A stretch of DNA of 64,000 nucleotides from Rhodobacteraceae bacterium (ex Bugula neritina AB1) (GTDB lineage: Bacteria; Pseudomonadota; Alphaproteobacteria; Rhodobacterales; Rhodobacteraceae), in contig MDLF01000096.1 in NCBI GenBank assembly GCA_001730095.1, positions 62,001-126,000 of the forward strand. Direction: 5' to 3'. Of this stretch, positions 8,294 through 16,736 are shown one piece after another. Numbering within the stretch: the stretch's first letter is position 1; every line of letters starts with the position of its first letter. The translations under genes and the position numbers were made by a program. Under the pieces are notes generated by a model. The model worked only from the letters and a program-made list of their open reading frames with translations, did no database searches and was not told where the DNA came from.

Positions 8294-8770
8294 TTACTGC
8301 GCCTGCAATTCAGACGGCGTTTTTTCGGCGATGTCTTCCCAATTGGTGTTGGCGTTCTGCACCATGCCCGGAATGTCGCCTTCCCAGCGTTCCTGAATGT
8401 CAGCCGACAGGTTCAGGTACAGGGTGTTGTCAACGATCTTCCAGTGGTTCGGGTCACCGTCGAATTTGAAGCCCATTGCAGTACCAAAGGCGCAATAGCC
8501 GCCGTATGCCGGCAGATAGGCTTCGGGATTCTTCTCAAAGGCCGCTTTGTGCTCTTCCGAGGCAAAGCGGTACGTTGCGTCATTGAAAACAGTTGTGATT
8601 TTATAGCTGCCCTTGGTGGGGGCACCATCTGTGAAATATGCGACCGGGTCATAGCCCTGCATGGCCAGGCCGGTGGAGGATGCGTTGATCTCAACACCTG
8701 CTGCCATTGCCGAGGTTGCCAGCGCAACCGACAGAGCCACACCGCTGATCAGTGCCTTTACTTTATTCAT
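8294..8770 (-). CDS. Exported YHS domain-containing protein
   Basis: A 158-residue protein with a signal peptide (MNKVKALISG to about ATSAMAA, residue 24) and a YHS domain: GLAMQGYDPVAYFTDGAPTKG, then ATYRFASEEHKAAFEKNPEAYLPAYGGYCAFG. The YHS fold is thought to bind metals, but the function of these exported single-domain forms is not established. A GGAT-rich stretch (AAAGGATAGAAACC) precedes the ATG. It is transcribed convergently to gshA. Confidence 0.88.
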   Translation of the reverse strand: MNKVKALISGVALSVALATSAMAAGVEINASSTGLAMQGYDPVAYFTDGAPTKGSYKITTVFNDATYRFASEEHKAAFEKNPEAYLPAYGGYCAFGTAMGFKFDGDPNHWKIVDNTLYLNLSADIQERWEGDIPGMVQNANTNWEDIAEKTPSELQAQ

Positions 8771-9010
8771 GGTTTCTATCCTTTCATAATCCGGCCTGCT
8801 TATCGGAATTGATCGTCCGGCCGGGGTTTCACCATGCGTGCCGCGGTATGCTGCGGGTCACGGAACCCATGTGGAGAGCCGGCCGATCACGTTCAAAACA
8901 ACTCAATTTGAATGTGCGCAGAACCAGTTATGCCTGTGCACACATGCGCAAAACAGGTGACAGCCGGATGTCCGCAAGGCAGACTGGGTGCAATCCAAAT
9001 GGAGGTGAAT

Positions 9011-9361
9011 ATGACATTGTCGACCGGAACCCGCCGGACAATCCTGGCCTGTTTTGCGGCGCTGACCTTGTTTGCGGTGCCAGCCGGCGCCCAAAGTGTC
9101 GGCGGCAGCTACAGTGCAGAAGGCCGCAATCCTGATGGCAGCGCGTACTCCGGCACAGTGCAGATCCGTGACAACGGCGGCATGATCGAGATGAGCTGGC
9201 AGGTTGGCGCCCAGTCTTATGCAGGGACCGGTACCCGCAATGGCGATGTGGTCTGGGTTGATTGGGGGCAGCCGGACCCGGTTGTCTATGTCCGAATGCC
9301 CAGCGGCGAGCTGCACGGAACCTGGGCAAACGGCCGTGGGCTTGAGCGGCTAATTCCGTAA
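9011..9361 (+). CDS. Small exported protein of unknown function
   Basis: A 116-residue protein. The start is fixed by a perfect GGAGGTGA ribosome site 3-10 bases before the ATG. The first 27 residues form a signal peptide ending PAGAQS. The mature part is a Gly/Ser-rich beta pattern (GGSYSAEGRNPDGSAYSG, GGMIEMSWQVG, GELHGTWANGRGLE), resembling small beta-sandwich periplasmic proteins. No cysteines remain after the signal sequence. I do not recognise the family. Confidence 0.75.
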   Translation: MTLSTGTRRTILACFAALTLFAVPAGAQSVGGSYSAEGRNPDGSAYSGTVQIRDNGGMIEMSWQVGAQSYAGTGTRNGDVVWVDWGQPDPVVYVRMPSGELHGTWANGRGLERLIP

Positions 9362-9631
9362 CCACATGTGCCAGTACGAAGCGGATGACCATTTCTTTGG
9401 GCATGTCGCAAGGCGTCAAAAGCGCGCCGAAGACCAGCCGGTTGGGTGCCGGGCTGATGTAATCTGTTCCGCCCGGTTCGCGCGCCGCCCGCATTTGGGC
9501 TTTGCCGCTCACCAGATCCTCTCAGAGGACCGAATACGTCTGCCTTTTGGCAAGACCGGTCAACCTGCTCAAAGGCCGCGCGTCAAAGGCGGCCACAAAG
9601 GCAGTCTGCCTGCCTTTGACTGTTTCCAGGC

Positions 9632-10237
9632 TTACTTCTGGCCGATCCGTGGTTCGGTGCCTGCGCGCAGCCGAGCAATATTGGCAGAGTGGCGGAAGTA
9701 GACGACAGCCGCCAGCAGAACGGCCAGAACCGCCACAGGCTGATAGCCCAGCAGCAGTGCCCAGACCGCGCCAGAGGCTGCCGAAACCAGTGCGCCCATA
9801 GAGGAAATGCGGGACATGGCCGCTGCAGCCAGCCAAGTCAGGCAGCAGGCGATACCGACCGGCCACGCCAGCGCCAGCATCAGCCCCAGAAAGGTCGCGA
9901 CGCCTTTGCCGCCTTTGAATCCCAGCCAGACCGGGAAACAATGGCCGAGAAAGGACATGAGCCCGGCCAGTTGCGCGGCATCTTCGCCGGCCAGAAAACG
10001 GGCCAGCAGCACCGCCGCCGCGCCCTTGCCGCCATCCAGCAGGAGTGTCAGTGCCGCGGCGGCCTTGCTGCCGGTGCGCAGAACATTGGTGGTGCCGATA
10101 TTGCCCGAACCGATTTCACGCAGATTGCCGAGGCCGAGAACCTTGGTGACCACCAGGCCGAAGGGAACCGACCCCAACCCGTAGCCGATGACGGCCCAGA
10201 GGATCAGAATGGCTGCAGTGCTTTCGAAAACCGGCAT
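9632..10237 (-). CDS. plsY: Acyl-phosphate--glycerol-3-phosphate acyltransferase PlsY
   Basis: A 201-residue inner-membrane enzyme that transfers an acyl group from acyl-phosphate to glycerol 3-phosphate. The three family motifs are clear: IGSGNIGTTNVLRTG, DGGKGAAAV and WLGFKGGKGVATFLG, set among about five membrane helices. The start overlaps the stop of the dihydroorotase-like gene by one base, making it the last gene of the pyrB operon. plsC at the right end of the window performs the next acylation. Confidence 0.95.
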   Translation of the reverse strand: MPVFESTAAILILWAVIGYGLGSVPFGLVVTKVLGLGNLREIGSGNIGTTNVLRTGSKAAAALTLLLDGGKGAAAVLLARFLAGEDAAQLAGLMSFLGHCFPVWLGFKGGKGVATFLGLMLALAWPVGIACCLTWLAAAAMSRISSMGALVSAASGAVWALLLGYQPVAVLAVLLAAVVYFRHSANIARLRAGTEPRIGQK

Positions 10238-11556
10238 CAGTCCCTCCGGTAGACAGGTTCGCCTGCCACATAGGTTGCTTCGACCCGTCCCTGCATGCGC
10301 TGGGTGTCATAGGGCGTGTTCTGCGATTTCGAGCGCAGCTTGAACCGGTCCAGCACAAACGGCACGTCGGGGTCGAACAGCACCAGATCCGCAGGCGCGC
10401 CGTCGACCAGACGACCGCTGTCCAGCCCCAGGCGCTTGGCGGGATTCAGCGACATGGCGCGGAACAGGGTGGGCAGATCCAGCAGTTCAGCATGATACAG
10501 CCGCAGCGCGGCCGGCAGCAGGGTTTCCAGCGCCACGGCACCGGCGGCGGCTTCCTCAAACGGCAGCCGTTTGCTTTCCTCGTCCTGCGGCGTATGCATG
10601 GATGAGATGATGTCGATCAGCCCGCTCCGCACGGCCTCGACCACGGCCAGCCGGTCGTCCTCAGAGCGCAGCGGCGGCTTCACTTTGAAAAAGCTGCGGT
10701 AGCCCGCCACATCCAGTTCATTCAAAGTCAGGTGATGGATCGACGTGCCCGCAGTGATATCCAGCCCATTGGCCTTGGCGCGTTCCAGCGCGGGCAGGGC
10801 GCGGGCAGTGGTGATCTGGTCGGCGTGGTATCTGGCGCCGGTCATTTCCAGCAACGCGATATCGCGGTCCAGACCCATGCGCTCTGCCATGGGCGACACT
10901 GCGGGCAGACCGTAAAGCGCGGCGAATTTGCCGCTGGTTGCAGCCGCGCCTTTGCTCAGAATCGGCTCTTGCGGATGCGCGATGACCAAAGCATCGCAGG
11001 AGCGAGCATAAGACAGAGCCCGTTGAAACACTTTGGTGTTGCTGACCACATGGTCGCAGTCAGAAAAGGCCACCGCGCCGGCATCCATCAGGAAGCCGAT
11101 TTCTGTCATCTCGCGGCCCTCGCGCCCTTTGGTGAGCGCCGCCATCGGCAGTACGTGCACAGATGTGTCGGCCTGGGCACGGCGGGTCACGAATTCCAGC
11201 GTTTCTGGGCTGTCGATGGCCGGGGCGGTATCGGGGCGGGTAACAATGGTGGTGACACCGCCCGCCGCCGCCGCAAGACCGGCGGATTTATAGCTTTCCT
11301 TGTGCCGCTCGCCCGGCTCGCAGACTTTGACGCCGATATCGACAATCCCCGGCGCCAGGCATTTGCCGCCGCAATCCACTTCTGTCACGTCTCTCGCTGC
11401 AATGCCTCGGTCGTGCAGCAACTGGGCGGGATCTGCGGCGCCTTTTTCAACCGCGGCAATCCGCCCATTCTGCAGCAGAACAATGCCGGGCGTATCGGTG
11501 CCTGCTGCGGGATCAATCAGGCGGGCGTTGGTGAAAAGGGTTGCTTGGTCAGTCAT
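10237..11556 (-). CDS. pyrC: Dihydroorotase homologue lacking metal ligands (PyrC'/PyrX type)
   Basis: A 439-residue class-I dihydroorotase-fold protein in an operon with pyrB. The fold marks are intact (GGVTTIVTRPDT, KVKPPLRSEDDR, GAVALETLLPAALRL), but the catalytic residues are not. The usual D-x-H-x-H-x-R-E-P-G reads DIGVKVCEPG at 73-82, so both metal-binding histidines and the arginine are lost. The usual D-H-A-P-H reads MHTPQ at 320-324, losing the catalytic aspartate. Such non-catalytic homologues encoded next to pyrB are known in Pseudomonas as PyrC'/PyrX, which support aspartate transcarbamoylase assembly. An active dihydroorotase would have to be encoded elsewhere. Confidence 0.88.
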   Translation of the reverse strand: MTDQATLFTNARLIDPAAGTDTPGIVLLQNGRIAAVEKGAADPAQLLHDRGIAARDVTEVDCGGKCLAPGIVDIGVKVCEPGERHKESYKSAGLAAAAGGVTTIVTRPDTAPAIDSPETLEFVTRRAQADTSVHVLPMAALTKGREGREMTEIGFLMDAGAVAFSDCDHVVSNTKVFQRALSYARSCDALVIAHPQEPILSKGAAATSGKFAALYGLPAVSPMAERMGLDRDIALLEMTGARYHADQITTARALPALERAKANGLDITAGTSIHHLTLNELDVAGYRSFFKVKPPLRSEDDRLAVVEAVRSGLIDIISSMHTPQDEESKRLPFEEAAAGAVALETLLPAALRLYHAELLDLPTLFRAMSLNPAKRLGLDSGRLVDGAPADLVLFDPDVPFVLDRFKLRSKSQNTPYDTQRMQGRVEATYVAGEPVYRRD

Positions 11557-12008
11557 TTATGAGCCTCTTGAGCCTGTTTCAAAGCCCGGACAGCCGCATC
11601 CGGATCAGACAGGTGGTCAAAGGAGAAAGAAGGGTGGCGTTCAAAGTCAACTCCGTGCCGGGTTGCTTTGAAATGGAGAAACATGTCGATGGGCAGGTGT
11701 TTGGACTTGGTGAATTTGTTCAATTCCCAGGCGTTTCGGGTTGTGACTGCATATCTGCAGTTTCTGCGGACGTATTGATGGCCCCATAGGCCAAGAGCGC
11801 ATCCCGCAGTCACCAGCAGCAGCTTCCAAAAATCCCATGCCGTGGGCTGATCAAATGGCAGTATCATCCATAACAGCGGAATTATTATGCCGAATGGGTA
11901 GTAGAGCCACTTGAAACGAGGCGGGACCAGAGCGGCTGATGGCGGGCTGGACCACAAAACTTGCTCATCTTCACTGAGTTCCTGTTGCCACCATTCCCGC
12001 CCGCTCAT
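11553..12008 (-). CDS. Bacterial-PH-like membrane protein in the pyrB operon
   Basis: A 151-residue protein. It begins with the SEDEQVLWSSPPSAA type of opening seen in bacterial PH-domain membrane proteins, has two membrane helices (about 37-53 and 60-80), and then a beta-rich domain with YAVTTRNAWEL (a yalTdrRa-like strand) and a final helix DPDAAVRALKQAQEA. Its ends overlap both neighbours by 4 bases, so it is translationally coupled to the PH-like gene upstream and to the dihydroorotase homologue downstream. The domain call is by pattern only; the function is unknown. Confidence 0.72.
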   Translation of the reverse strand: MSGREWWQQELSEDEQVLWSSPPSAALVPPRFKWLYYPFGIIIPLLWMILPFDQPTAWDFWKLLLVTAGCALGLWGHQYVRRNCRYAVTTRNAWELNKFTKSKHLPIDMFLHFKATRHGVDFERHPSFSFDHLSDPDAAVRALKQAQEAHK

Positions 12009-12388
12009 GTCGCAGCCCTTTCGATGGTCATAGCCGTCGCGCTCGGGTTGGCCTGGTATTTGATCAGGTGCTTGTCGCCGCTCTTGGTGATCACCTGCAC
12101 ATAGCTGCCCATGGTTTTGACAGTTTCAATCTGACTGACTTGAACAGAGCGCCCGACGGGGCCTGTCAGAGTTTCCTTGGTCAGGGTCCAGACCACGGCC
12201 ATTTCCTCGCTGGCCATGTACCAGCCGCGCAGGCCGATTGCAGCCAGCCCGCCAACAGCGCCGGTCCAGACATGCGGGCTGTTCAAAGCCCACAACAGGG
12301 CCATGGCACCGCCCATGCCAACCGCTGCCATCCAGGCATGCGCCCGGACATAGGCGCTGCGGTCCGGCGTGAAAGAGGTGTCCTCCAT
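12005..12388 (-). CDS. Second PH-like membrane protein in the pyrB operon
   Basis: A 127-residue protein starting MEDTSFTPDRS; this ATG overlaps the upstream stop by one base, which decides the start. Two membrane helices (about 14-32 and 39-55) are followed by a beta-rich domain (WTLTKETLTGPVGRSVQVSQ, then IETVKTMGSYVQVITKSGDK) and a last helix NPSATAMTIERAA. This is the pattern of a bacterial PH domain. It resembles the next gene in architecture though not in sequence. The function is unknown. Confidence 0.72.
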   Translation of the reverse strand: MEDTSFTPDRSAYVRAHAWMAAVGMGGAMALLWALNSPHVWTGAVGGLAAIGLRGWYMASEEMAVVWTLTKETLTGPVGRSVQVSQIETVKTMGSYVQVITKSGDKHLIKYQANPSATAMTIERAAT

Positions 12389-12921
12389 CAGAACACCAGC
12401 GCCCAGACAGCCAAGGCGATCAGGGCCATGACAAGTGCAAACAGCGTGGCCCCTATGCGACGGGCCTGCGCCCGGGCCTGGCGCGGGGAGAGCTTTGGCG
12501 CAGAATAGGGTTTGGCGCTTTCGGCACTTGCAGGTGCCGCGTTCCAATTGGTCTGGCGCTCACCATAGGTGCCCTGCAGCATGATCTGATCCGCCGGCGT
12601 CAACCGGGTTTCCACATCGTCAAAGGCACGGGAACGGATCAACAGAACGTAGCCCTCCAGCCCTTGCAGCAATTCACGGTCTTGCTCAACCTGGGCCCGC
12701 GGCACGCCGCATCCTTCGCTGAGATAGCCCACCAGGCCTATGTCCTCCAGGTCGCTGACCGGGAAGATCTCCACCTGATCCATGTCCAGCGCTGCAATCC
12801 CCAGCACCTGCGCCAGCGCGCCGGGTTCCTTTAGAAACGCCGCCTGCTCGGGCCGCATGTCGAGTGCAAAGAGACGGATCACACCGCGCTCGCCTGCCGG
12901 GATATGGATGACACCTTCCAA
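12388..12921 (-). CDS. Tail-anchored protein of unknown function next to pyrB
   Basis: A 177-residue protein with a soluble N-terminal domain (about 1-120; MEGVIHIPAGERGVIRLFAL, a glutamate-rich central part and the YVLLIRSRAFD strand), a proline/alanine linker, a basic stretch SPRQARAQARR, and a single C-terminal membrane helix (about 156-176) with almost nothing after it. It follows pyrB by 5 bases. The soluble domain appears to face the cytoplasm. I do not recognise the family; similar genes may be restricted to Rhodobacteraceae. Confidence 0.72.
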   Translation of the reverse strand: MEGVIHIPAGERGVIRLFALDMRPEQAAFLKEPGALAQVLGIAALDMDQVEIFPVSDLEDIGLVGYLSEGCGVPRAQVEQDRELLQGLEGYVLLIRSRAFDDVETRLTPADQIMLQGTYGERQTNWNAAPASAESAKPYSAPKLSPRQARAQARRIGATLFALVMALIALAVWALVF

Positions 12922-12926
12922 GCGGT

Positions 12927-13877
12927 TCAGCCTGCCTTGGCCTGGCGCTCTGCGCGCAGGTTGCGGGCCAAGAGATCCATCGCCGCCATCCGCACAGCGA
13001 CGCCCATCTCGACCTGTTCCTGAATGACTGAGCGGTTGATGTCATCTGCCAGCGTGCCGTCGATCTCCACCCCCCGGTTCATCGGGCCGGGATGCATGAC
13101 AATGGCATCTGGCTTCGCCAGTGCGAGCTTGGCAGCGTCGAGGCCATAGCGGTGGTAGTATTCGCGCTCCGAGGGGATGAAGCCGCCGTCCATCCGTTCT
13201 TTCTGCAGGCGCAGCATCATCACCACATCCACGTCCTTCAGCCCTTCGCGCATGTCGTCATAGATTTCTGCGCCGAATTCGGCGAACTGGCCGGGCACCA
13301 GGGTGGGCGGGCCAATCAGGCGGATGCGGTTTTCCATCTTGCCGAGCAGGATCAGGTTGGAGCGCGCCACGCGGGAATGCGCGATGTCGCCGCAGATGGC
13401 GATGTTCAGCCGGTGCAGACGCCCTTTGGAACGGCGGATGGTCAGCGCGTCCAGCAGGGCCTGGGTGGGGTGTTCATGCTTGCCGTCGCCGGCATTCAGC
13501 ACCGCGCAGTTCACTTTCTGGGCCAGCAGATCCACCGCGCCGGAATGCGGGTGGCGCACCACCAAGAGGTCCGGGTGCATCGCATTCAGCGTCATCGCGG
13601 TGTCGATCAGGGTCTCACCCTTTTTGATCGAGGATGCTTGCATTGCCATGTTCATGACATCCGCCCCCAGCCGCTTGCCGGCCAGCTCAAAACTGGCCTG
13701 CGTGCGGGTGGAATTCTCGAAGAACATGTTGATCTGGGTAAGGCCTGCCAGAACGTCGGAATGCTTCTCGGGGCGGCGGTTCAACGCGACGTAATCGTCT
13801 GCCAGGTCGAGGATCGCGGTGATCTCATGTGGTTTCAGCGGTTCGATGCCAAGCAGGTGGCGGTGTTCGAAGGACAT
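12927..13877 (-). CDS. pyrB: Aspartate carbamoyltransferase, catalytic chain
   Basis: A 316-residue enzyme of pyrimidine synthesis that joins carbamoyl phosphate and aspartate. The carbamoyl-phosphate loop [13 protein letters not shown] (STRT at 56-59), the [11 protein letters not shown] motif near 136 and the C-terminal [13 protein letters not shown] are all present. It is the first gene of a six-gene minus-strand operon that ends with plsY. No pyrI regulatory chain is nearby; the dihydroorotase homologue four genes down is the likely assembly partner. Confidence 0.96.
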   Translation of the reverse strand: MSFEHRHLLGIEPLKPHEITAILDLADDYVALNRRPEKHSDVLAGLTQINMFFENSTRTQASFELAGKRLGADVMNMAMQASSIKKGETLIDTAMTLNAMHPDLLVVRHPHSGAVDLLAQKVNCAVLNAGDGKHEHPTQALLDALTIRRSKGRLHRLNIAICGDIAHSRVARSNLILLGKMENRIRLIGPPTLVPGQFAEFGAEIYDDMREGLKDVDVVMMLRLQKERMDGGFIPSEREYYHRYGLDAAKLALAKPDAIVMHPGPMNRGVEIDGTLADDINRSVIQEQVEMGVAVRMAAMDLLARNLRAERQAKAG

Positions 13878-13975
13878 AGGGGGCAGCTCCGCTTGATTTG
13901 CGGGTTCTTATAGGCGGGGTGGTGCCGTGCGGCAAGGCTGAGCAGGCCAGGGAGGACGGTCCCGCGCGCTCGCCG

Positions 13976-13997
13976 GAGTATTTGCACAAAGAAGCAG
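13976..13997 (+). repeat. Module 2 repeat box between pyrB and the uracil-DNA glycosylase gene
   Basis: The box reads GAGTATTTGCACAAAGAAG followed by CAG and matches the reversed tails of the repeats near 34404 and 41788. It lies in the 186-base divergent gap, next to a GC-rich stretch that reads CGCGCGCTCGCCG. Confidence 0.5.
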
Positions 13998-14063
13998 GGT
14001 TTGACGGAGAATACTTGGGGGCGGGGTGTTCCGCTTGCCTGGCGGGCGGGGTAGCTTGGGTGC

Positions 14064-14828
14064 ATGGAATCGGCATTGGATTACTGGAGCGCCAAGGCGC
14101 TGTTGGAGTGGCAGGTTGAGCTTGGTGCCACCGAGGCGCTGTGCGACGAACCTGTTGACCGCTATGCGCTGGAGCAGGCGGCCCCCAAGCCGAAACCGGG
14201 TGCTGCTCCTGCAGCGCCGCCCAAACCCAAGGAAGTCGACCCCGTCGACGCTGCCAGAAAGGCCGCAAAGGGGGCTGCCTCTCTGTCGGCCTTGCGCGAC
14301 GCGATGGAAAACTTCAGTCACTGCGAGCTGAAACACGGCGCCCGCAATCTGGTGTTCTGTGATGGTCAGGCGGGGTCTCGGGTGATGATAATTGGCGAAG
14401 CGCCGGGCCGCGACGAGGATCTGCAAGGCAAGCCTTTTGTGGGCCGCGCCGGACAGCTTCTGGACAGAATGCTGGAGGCTATCGGTCTCAGCCGGTCTGA
14501 AAATGTCTATATTACCAATGTGCTGCCGTGGCGGCCGCCGCAGAACCGTGATCCGCTGCCGACGGAGATTGCCATGATGACGCCCTTCCTGGAACGGCAC
14601 GTGGCGCTAGCGGAGCCGGAAGTGCTGGTGCTGATGGGCAACATCAGCTGTCAGGCCATGCTGGGCAAACGCGGCATCACCCGGCTGCGGGGGCAATGGG
14701 ATCAGGCCTGGGGCAAGCCGACCATTCCGATGTTCCACCCCGCTTACCTGCTGCGTCAGCCTTTGCAGAAACGGCTGGCCTGGGCCGACCTGCTGGAACT
14801 GAAGGCGCGGCTTGGCAGTTTGACCTGA
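14064..14828 (+). CDS. Uracil-DNA glycosylase, family 4-like
   Basis: A 254-residue glycosylase that removes uracil from DNA. The active-site segment is MIIGEAPGRDEDLQGKPF followed by VGRAGQLLDRML, and the C-terminal motif is FHPAYLLRQPLQKRLAW. About 75 N-terminal residues form an alanine/proline/lysine-rich extension. Only single cysteines (HCELK, LVFCDG) are seen where iron-sulfur family 4 enzymes have a CxxC pair, so a 4Fe-4S cluster is doubtful here. A phosphoesterase gene follows 8 bases later. Confidence 0.9.
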   Translation: MESALDYWSAKALLEWQVELGATEALCDEPVDRYALEQAAPKPKPGAAPAAPPKPKEVDPVDAARKAAKGAASLSALRDAMENFSHCELKHGARNLVFCDGQAGSRVMIIGEAPGRDEDLQGKPFVGRAGQLLDRMLEAIGLSRSENVYITNVLPWRPPQNRDPLPTEIAMMTPFLERHVALAEPEVLVLMGNISCQAMLGKRGITRLRGQWDQAWGKPTIPMFHPAYLLRQPLQKRLAWADLLELKARLGSLT

Positions 14829-14836
14829 GGCAGCCC

Positions 14837-15436
14837 ATGAAAATTCTTGCATTCTCCGATCTGCACCTCTCGGCGTCCCATGCTGCTGATATTGTGGCAG
14901 CCAGCGCGGGTGCGGATCTGGTGATCGGAGCCGGCGATTTCTGCAACATGCGTCAGGGGCTGGACCGGGCGGTGGCCATGCTGTCGGGTCTGAAGGCACC
15001 GATGGTGGCAGTGCCCGGAAATGGTGAAAGTGCGGATGAACTGCGCTCTGCCGGTTTTCCCGGCACTTCTGTATTGCACGGCGAGGGCCTGGATTTTGAA
15101 GGGCTGCGCCTGTTCGGGCTGGGGTACGGGGTGCCGGAAACGCCTTTTGGCGGCTGGTCCTGCGACCTGAGCGAGGTTCACGCTGCTGCTATGCTCGCAG
15201 CCTGCGATCATGCGGACATAGTCATCTCCCATTCGCCGCCAAAAGGTTTTGGCGATGTGACTTCAGGCGGAGTTTCTGTTGGCTCCACTGCAGTCCGGGC
15301 GGCGGCGGAACGGCTCAAGCCGCAGGTGCTGCTGTGCGGGCATGTGCATGATTGCTGGGGCTTTCGCGGCACTCTGGGAAAGACGCAGGTCGCCAATCTG
15401 GGCCCGGCAGTCAACTGGTTCGAGGTGGAGCCGTGA
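14837..15436 (+). CDS. Metallophosphoesterase
   Basis: A 199-residue calcineurin-like phosphoesterase with the metal motifs in order: FSDLHLS (residues 5-11), GAGDFCN, GNGES, SHSPPKGFGD and CGHVHDCWG. The start is the ATG 8 bases after the glycosylase stop. The substrate is unknown. The stop overlaps the GTG start of the LysE gene (GTGA), giving a coupled run of uracil-DNA glycosylase, phosphoesterase, exporter and moaB. Confidence 0.9.
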   Translation: MKILAFSDLHLSASHAADIVAASAGADLVIGAGDFCNMRQGLDRAVAMLSGLKAPMVAVPGNGESADELRSAGFPGTSVLHGEGLDFEGLRLFGLGYGVPETPFGGWSCDLSEVHAAAMLAACDHADIVISHSPPKGFGDVTSGGVSVGSTAVRAAAERLKPQVLLCGHVHDCWGFRGTLGKTQVANLGPAVNWFEVEP

Positions 15437-16053
15437 TCGATCCTGTTACCTTGCTGGTCTTCATACCGGCTGCGCTGGCGCTGAACCTGACACCTGGTGC
15501 GGACATGCTGTTCTGCCTGGGCCAGGGGCTGCGGTCCGGCCGCGCCACGGCGGTGGCGGCCAGCGCAGGTATTTCAGCTGGCAGCATGGTGCATGTGGCG
15601 CTGGCCGGGCTTGGGTTGGGGGCGGTGGTCTCTGCCCTGCCGGGGCTGTTTGATGTGATCCGCTGGATCGGCGTTGGCTATCTTGTGTATCTTGCCTGCA
15701 GTGCCCTGCGCAGCGGGCCGGTTCGGGCCGATATGCCTTCAGTTCCTGCCCGACGGGCGTTCCGCTCCGGCTTCTTGGTCAATTTGGCCAATCCCAAGGT
15801 GATCCTCTTTGTGTTGGCATTCGTGCCGCAATTTGTTTCGCCCGAGGCCGGGCCAGTGCTGGTGCAATTCCTGATTTTCGGATTGATCCTGGCTGTGGGC
15901 GGGTTCTTTATCAACGGCATGGTGGGCATCTTTGCGGATCAGGTCAGACAGCGGCTGACCGGCTCTGCGGTGTTTGCCCGCTGGCTGAGCCGGATCTCGG
16001 CAGGAATATTTGCAGGGCTGGCCGTTCGGCTGGCAGTAATGGAGAGGGCGTAG
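15433..16053 (+). CDS. LysE/RhtB-family exporter
   Basis: A 206-residue membrane protein with about six helices. The N-terminal LNLTPGADMLFCLGQGLRSG and the NLANPKVILFVLAFVPQFV segment are typical of LysE/RhtB amino-acid exporters. The start is a GTG overlapping the preceding stop by 4 bases. The exported compound cannot be told from sequence. moaB begins immediately after its stop. Confidence 0.88.
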   Translation: MIDPVTLLVFIPAALALNLTPGADMLFCLGQGLRSGRATAVAASAGISAGSMVHVALAGLGLGAVVSALPGLFDVIRWIGVGYLVYLACSALRSGPVRADMPSVPARRAFRSGFLVNLANPKVILFVLAFVPQFVSPEAGPVLVQFLIFGLILAVGGFFINGMVGIFADQVRQRLTGSAVFARWLSRISAGIFAGLAVRLAVMERA

Positions 16054-16596
16054 ATGTCCCGGATCGACGAAAGCATGGATTTCATCCCCGTTCGTATCGC
16101 GGTGCTGACGGTTTCAGACAGCCGCAAGATGGAGGAGGACCGGTCCGGACAGGTTCTGGTCGACCGGCTGCAGGCGGCGGGTCACACTCTGGCGGACCGT
16201 CAGATCATCCAGGATGAGCGGGCAGAGATTGCGGCGCAGCTGCGTGTCTGGATTGCCGACCCAAAGGTGGATGTGGTGATTTCCACAGGCGGTACGGGGC
16301 TGACGGGGCGGGATGTGACGGTGGAAGCGCATCGTGATGTCTATGAAAAGGAAATCGAAGCTTTTGGCACGGTTTTCACTTGGGTTTCGATGCAAAAGAT
16401 CGGCACCAGCGCGGTGCAGTCGCGGGCAACCGGTGGCGTGGCAGGTGGGACCTACTTGTTTGCGCTGCCCGGCAGCCCCGGGGCCTGCAAGGATGGCTGG
16501 GACGAAATCCTGTCAAAACAACTTGATTATCGTCACCGGCCCTGCAATTTCGTGGAAATCATGCCCAGATTGGATGAACATTTGCGGCGGAAGTAA
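16054..16596 (+). CDS. moaB: Molybdenum cofactor biosynthesis protein MoaB
   Basis: A 180-residue protein of the MoaB/MogA molybdopterin-binding fold, with ISTGGTGLTGRDVT in the nucleotide-binding site, AVLTVSDSRKMEEDRSG near the N-terminus and FALPGSPGACKDGWD at the end. MoaB/MogA proteins adenylylate molybdopterin before metal insertion by MoeA. Its ATG directly follows the LysE stop. It is 16 kb from moaD/moaE and 14 kb from mobA-mobB-moeA, so the cofactor pathway is scattered. Confidence 0.93.
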   Translation: MSRIDESMDFIPVRIAVLTVSDSRKMEEDRSGQVLVDRLQAAGHTLADRQIIQDERAEIAAQLRVWIADPKVDVVISTGGTGLTGRDVTVEAHRDVYEKEIEAFGTVFTWVSMQKIGTSAVQSRATGGVAGGTYLFALPGSPGACKDGWDEILSKQLDYRHRPCNFVEIMPRLDEHLRRK

Positions 16597-16736
16597 CCGC
16601 GTGCGGCGTATAACCTCGTAAACCTGCGCGGAAATTCTATGTTTTCAAACAAGCGGGGGCCATGCGCAGTTGCGGCATTTGCTCCGCAGCTGGCCATATG
16701 AAGTCCCGGCAGCCGCCGCCACCGGAAGGAAGAGAC

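Noticed and set aside
8928-9512. A 194-codon minus-strand frame over the small exported protein gene
   Set aside because: The plus-strand frame has a perfect GGAGGTGA site and a signal peptide; the antisense frame has neither.
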